DNA from: Paludibacter sp.
Lineage (GTDB): Bacteria; Bacteroidota; Bacteroidia; Bacteroidales; Paludibacteraceae
DNA: 64,000 nt
Assembly (NCBI GenBank): GCA_019163375.1
Contig: JAFLKK010000004.1
Span: 62,001-126,000 of the forward strand
Direction of reading: 5' to 3'
Positions 62,149 through 64,000 of this stretch are shown here, piece after piece. Below the pieces are notes generated by a model that was given only the letters and a program-made list of their open reading frames with translations, was not told where the DNA came from and made no database searches. Position numbers and translations under genes: made by a program. Each line of letters starts with the position of its first letter. The first letter of the stretch is position 1.

Positions 62149-64000
62149 ATGAAAAAACTCACGTTCACATGTTTATTATATTTGTTTTCGGTACTAGTAG
62201 TAAGCTCTCAAACCGTAATCGACCATCCTACAACAGGATTAAGTCTGCATAATAATTCGACGATTACAAAAGTGGAGCTTACCGATACCACTACTATTAT
62301 GTCTATTCACACAAAATACACACCTGGATGGTGGATTCGGATTCCAAAAGAAACCTACATTCAGCCTGTTGGCGGTGAGAAATTATTTATCAAACGATCT
62401 GAAGGAATACCTTTAAATGAACAGTACACCATGCCGGCTTCGGGTGAAGTTAGCTATGTATTGACATTCCCCGCCATTCCAAAATCTACCCAATATATCG
62501 ACTATGGCGAAGCCAATGAAAGTGGCAGCTGGTTTATATATGATATTGCAACTAAACCGAATGCAAATAATTCGCTGTTGCCAAAGGGTTTGAATGGCAA
62601 TTGGTTTGATAAAACCAGCGGACAGTGGGAGTTTGGTTTTTACGATAAATACGTGGTTTACAACAATAAACTGTGGAGCTATAGTTTCCCGAAAGATAAG
62701 AAATCTTCCAATTCGATAAAGCTCACAGGCAATGGAAAAACGCTTGATGTATTTTACAAAATTACCTCACCGGGAACTATTTTGTTAGGCTTATCTGCTC
62801 AAAAACTAAAAGAATACAGTAGTAATGCCACCGAAGCAAAGAAGATAAAACCAATAGATGACAAGCCCTACGAACTGCCGGTTTTCAAAATTGATTCGGC
62901 AACCTATAGTGGTTACATTAAAGATTATACTCCGCGTGTTGGTGTAAAAACACTTTCTATCTCTATCGACGATATTATTACCGGAAATCAAAATAATTTT
63001 ATAATCAGAATCGATGAAAATGGGTTCTTTTCCGCAAAATTACCTATATATTACCCGCATGTTTGCTTTGTACGTTCATCCATTTACAATGGTTCTATTT
63101 TCCTAGAACCCGGAAAAGAGCTCTTTCAGCTCATAGGCAATTCAAATCCAACATTATTTATGGGGGAATCTGCAAGAATTAATTCAGACATGACTGAACT
63201 GATGAAAATAAGAAGTTTTGATTATTGGACTATGCGTAGTAAAATACTGGATATGACGCCGGCTCAATACAAAACATATTGCCTGAATTGCGGAAAGAAA
63301 GATATAAATGCGTTGGATTCGATAATGGCGACAAATACTATTTCCACCAAAGCATATCAGGTGATGAAATTGGAATTAAAATATGGGGCTGAAGAAAACA
63401 TAATGAGTTATGATATGAATTGGGAAAGTGCCTACTGCGAAAAAAATAAAATACCACGTTCACAAAAAACCTTACCGGTAAAATCAGATTCGCTGACGGC
63501 AGATTATTTTGATTTTATAAGCAATGAATCGGCAAACAACCCATTTGCTGTATTATCTTCCGGTTATAATTCATACATAAACAGGCTGAAATATTTAGAT
63601 ATTTTGAGAATTGGAAGTTCATTCTCGATAAATACACAAACTCTGGGAGTTGAGCTTGAGAAATCTGGATATACATTTACTCCTTCAGAGAAGTTAATGT
63701 TTAAGAAGCTAAAAGAGGCGGATTCGATTTCCAACTCGGCAGAGGAAAAAACCTACAATGAGAAATATAGTAAGCAAATAGCTGATTTTAATTTAAAATA
63801 TAAGGACACCCTTCAAAGTATATTCAATACAAATAAAAAAATCGATAATGCTATTATTAAACAATACTTCAAGGATCACAAAATTAAACTGGCTACCGAC
63901 GAAAAAACATTATGGAAAGCTATAACTGTACATGATAATTCGGAAAAGATTAAGAAAATGCATGAGTTTTATACTACATCTGGTGATTCAACAAATGCAT
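62149..64000 (+). CDS. Large TlpA-family protein, copy 2, 3' end cut by window edge
   Basis: ATG at 62149 opens a frame that stays open for 617 codons to the window end. The leader and the first ~250 codons are almost identical to copy 1 at 59507, with a few replacements (W/R, G/S). From about residue 280 similarity falls. The thioredoxin domain expected from copy 1 would lie beyond the window. It is a tandem duplicate, probably in the same transcript (86-bp gap, no terminator seen). Confidence 0.8.
   Translation, partial: MKKLTFTCLLYLFSVLVVSSQTVIDHPTTGLSLHNNSTITKVELTDTTTIMSIHTKYTPGWWIRIPKETYIQPVGGEKLFIKRSEGIPLNEQYTMPASGEVSYVLTFPAIPKSTQYIDYGEANESGSWFIYDIATKPNANNSLLPKGLNGNWFDKTSGQWEFGFYDKYVVYNNKLWSYSFPKDKKSSNSIKLTGNGKTLDVFYKITSPGTILLGLSAQKLKEYSSNATEAKKIKPIDDKPYELPVFKIDSATYSGYIKDYTPRVGVKTLSISIDDIITGNQNNFIIRIDENGFFSAKLPIYYPHVCFVRSSIYNGSIFLEPGKELFQLIGNSNPTLFMGESARINSDMTELMKIRSFDYWTMRSKILDMTPAQYKTYCLNCGKKDINALDSIMATNTISTKAYQVMKLELKYGAEENIMSYDMNWESAYCEKNKIPRSQKTLPVKSDSLTADYFDFISNESANNPFAVLSSGYNSYINRLKYLDILRIGSSFSINTQTLGVELEKSGYTFTPSEKLMFKKLKEADSISNSAEEKTYNEKYSKQIADFNLKYKDTLQSIFNTNKKIDNAIIKQYFKDHKIKLATDEKTLWKAITVHDNSEKIKKMHEFYTTSGDSTNA

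Overview
The window is a chromosomal segment of a Bacteroidota bacterium, most likely order Bacteroidales. The evidence is AT-rich DNA, promoters of the -33 TTG / -7 TAnnTTTG type, weak Shine-Dalgarno sites, a GldJ/GldK-type type 9 secretion lipoprotein, folP next to cdaA, sufBCD without other suf genes, fused-subunit 2-oxoacid:ferredoxin oxidoreductase genes, and tandem M56 (BlaR1-like) genes with BlaI. No rRNA, tRNA, CRISPR array, transposase or integrase was recognised.

Positions 1-10.6 kb form an accessory, defence-like island. Every gene there reads on the minus strand, most are unrelated singletons, and they are separated by palindrome-rich spacers carrying GTTAGGC/GCCTAAC-type motifs, so the region looks like a cassette array. 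Its centrepiece is a two-gene unit with a 3-nt gap: a reverse transcriptase with a YMDD active site and a long helical C-terminal region (6115-7887), followed by a divergent, exonuclease-less family A DNA polymerase (4525-6111). Next to it are a CoiA-like zinc-finger/nuclease/coiled-coil protein whose 3' part is open in two frames, and an AbiJ-like abortive-infection candidate with a small partner. A 79-bp element occurs twice, once overlapping the reverse transcriptase start and once just upstream of the gene cut by the left edge.

From 10.6 to 18 kb the content is mixed: a heptad-repeat ORF, a LuxR regulator, a VIT-family transporter, a secreted NTF2-like protein and an MsbA-like ABC exporter. 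The spacers are rich in palindromic repeats. From 18 to 27 kb there is housekeeping metabolism: purB, a phosphatidylserine decarboxylase, a MazG-like pyrophosphohydrolase, deoC, a polyprenyl diphosphate synthase, polA, and a phenolic acid decarboxylase (padC) that may be acquired.

From 27 to 32 kb there are two BlaR1-like membrane peptidases with nearly identical N-terminal halves and divergent C-terminal domains, plus BlaI. From 32 to 45 kb come an RluF-type pseudouridine synthase, a Nudix hydrolase, the suf operon, a carboxypeptidase-regulatory-domain protein, a 34-aa membrane microprotein candidate, mscL, fbaA, a thioredoxin-like protein, and cdaA with folP. From 45 to 54 kb come the Gld lipoprotein, asnS, korAB and metG.

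The right end (54-64 kb) has an orphan Nif11-type RiPP-precursor-like gene, an HGSNAT/NagX-like membrane protein, a YtrA-type ABC-transporter operon, and two tandem very similar TlpA-family proteins, the second cut by the window edge.
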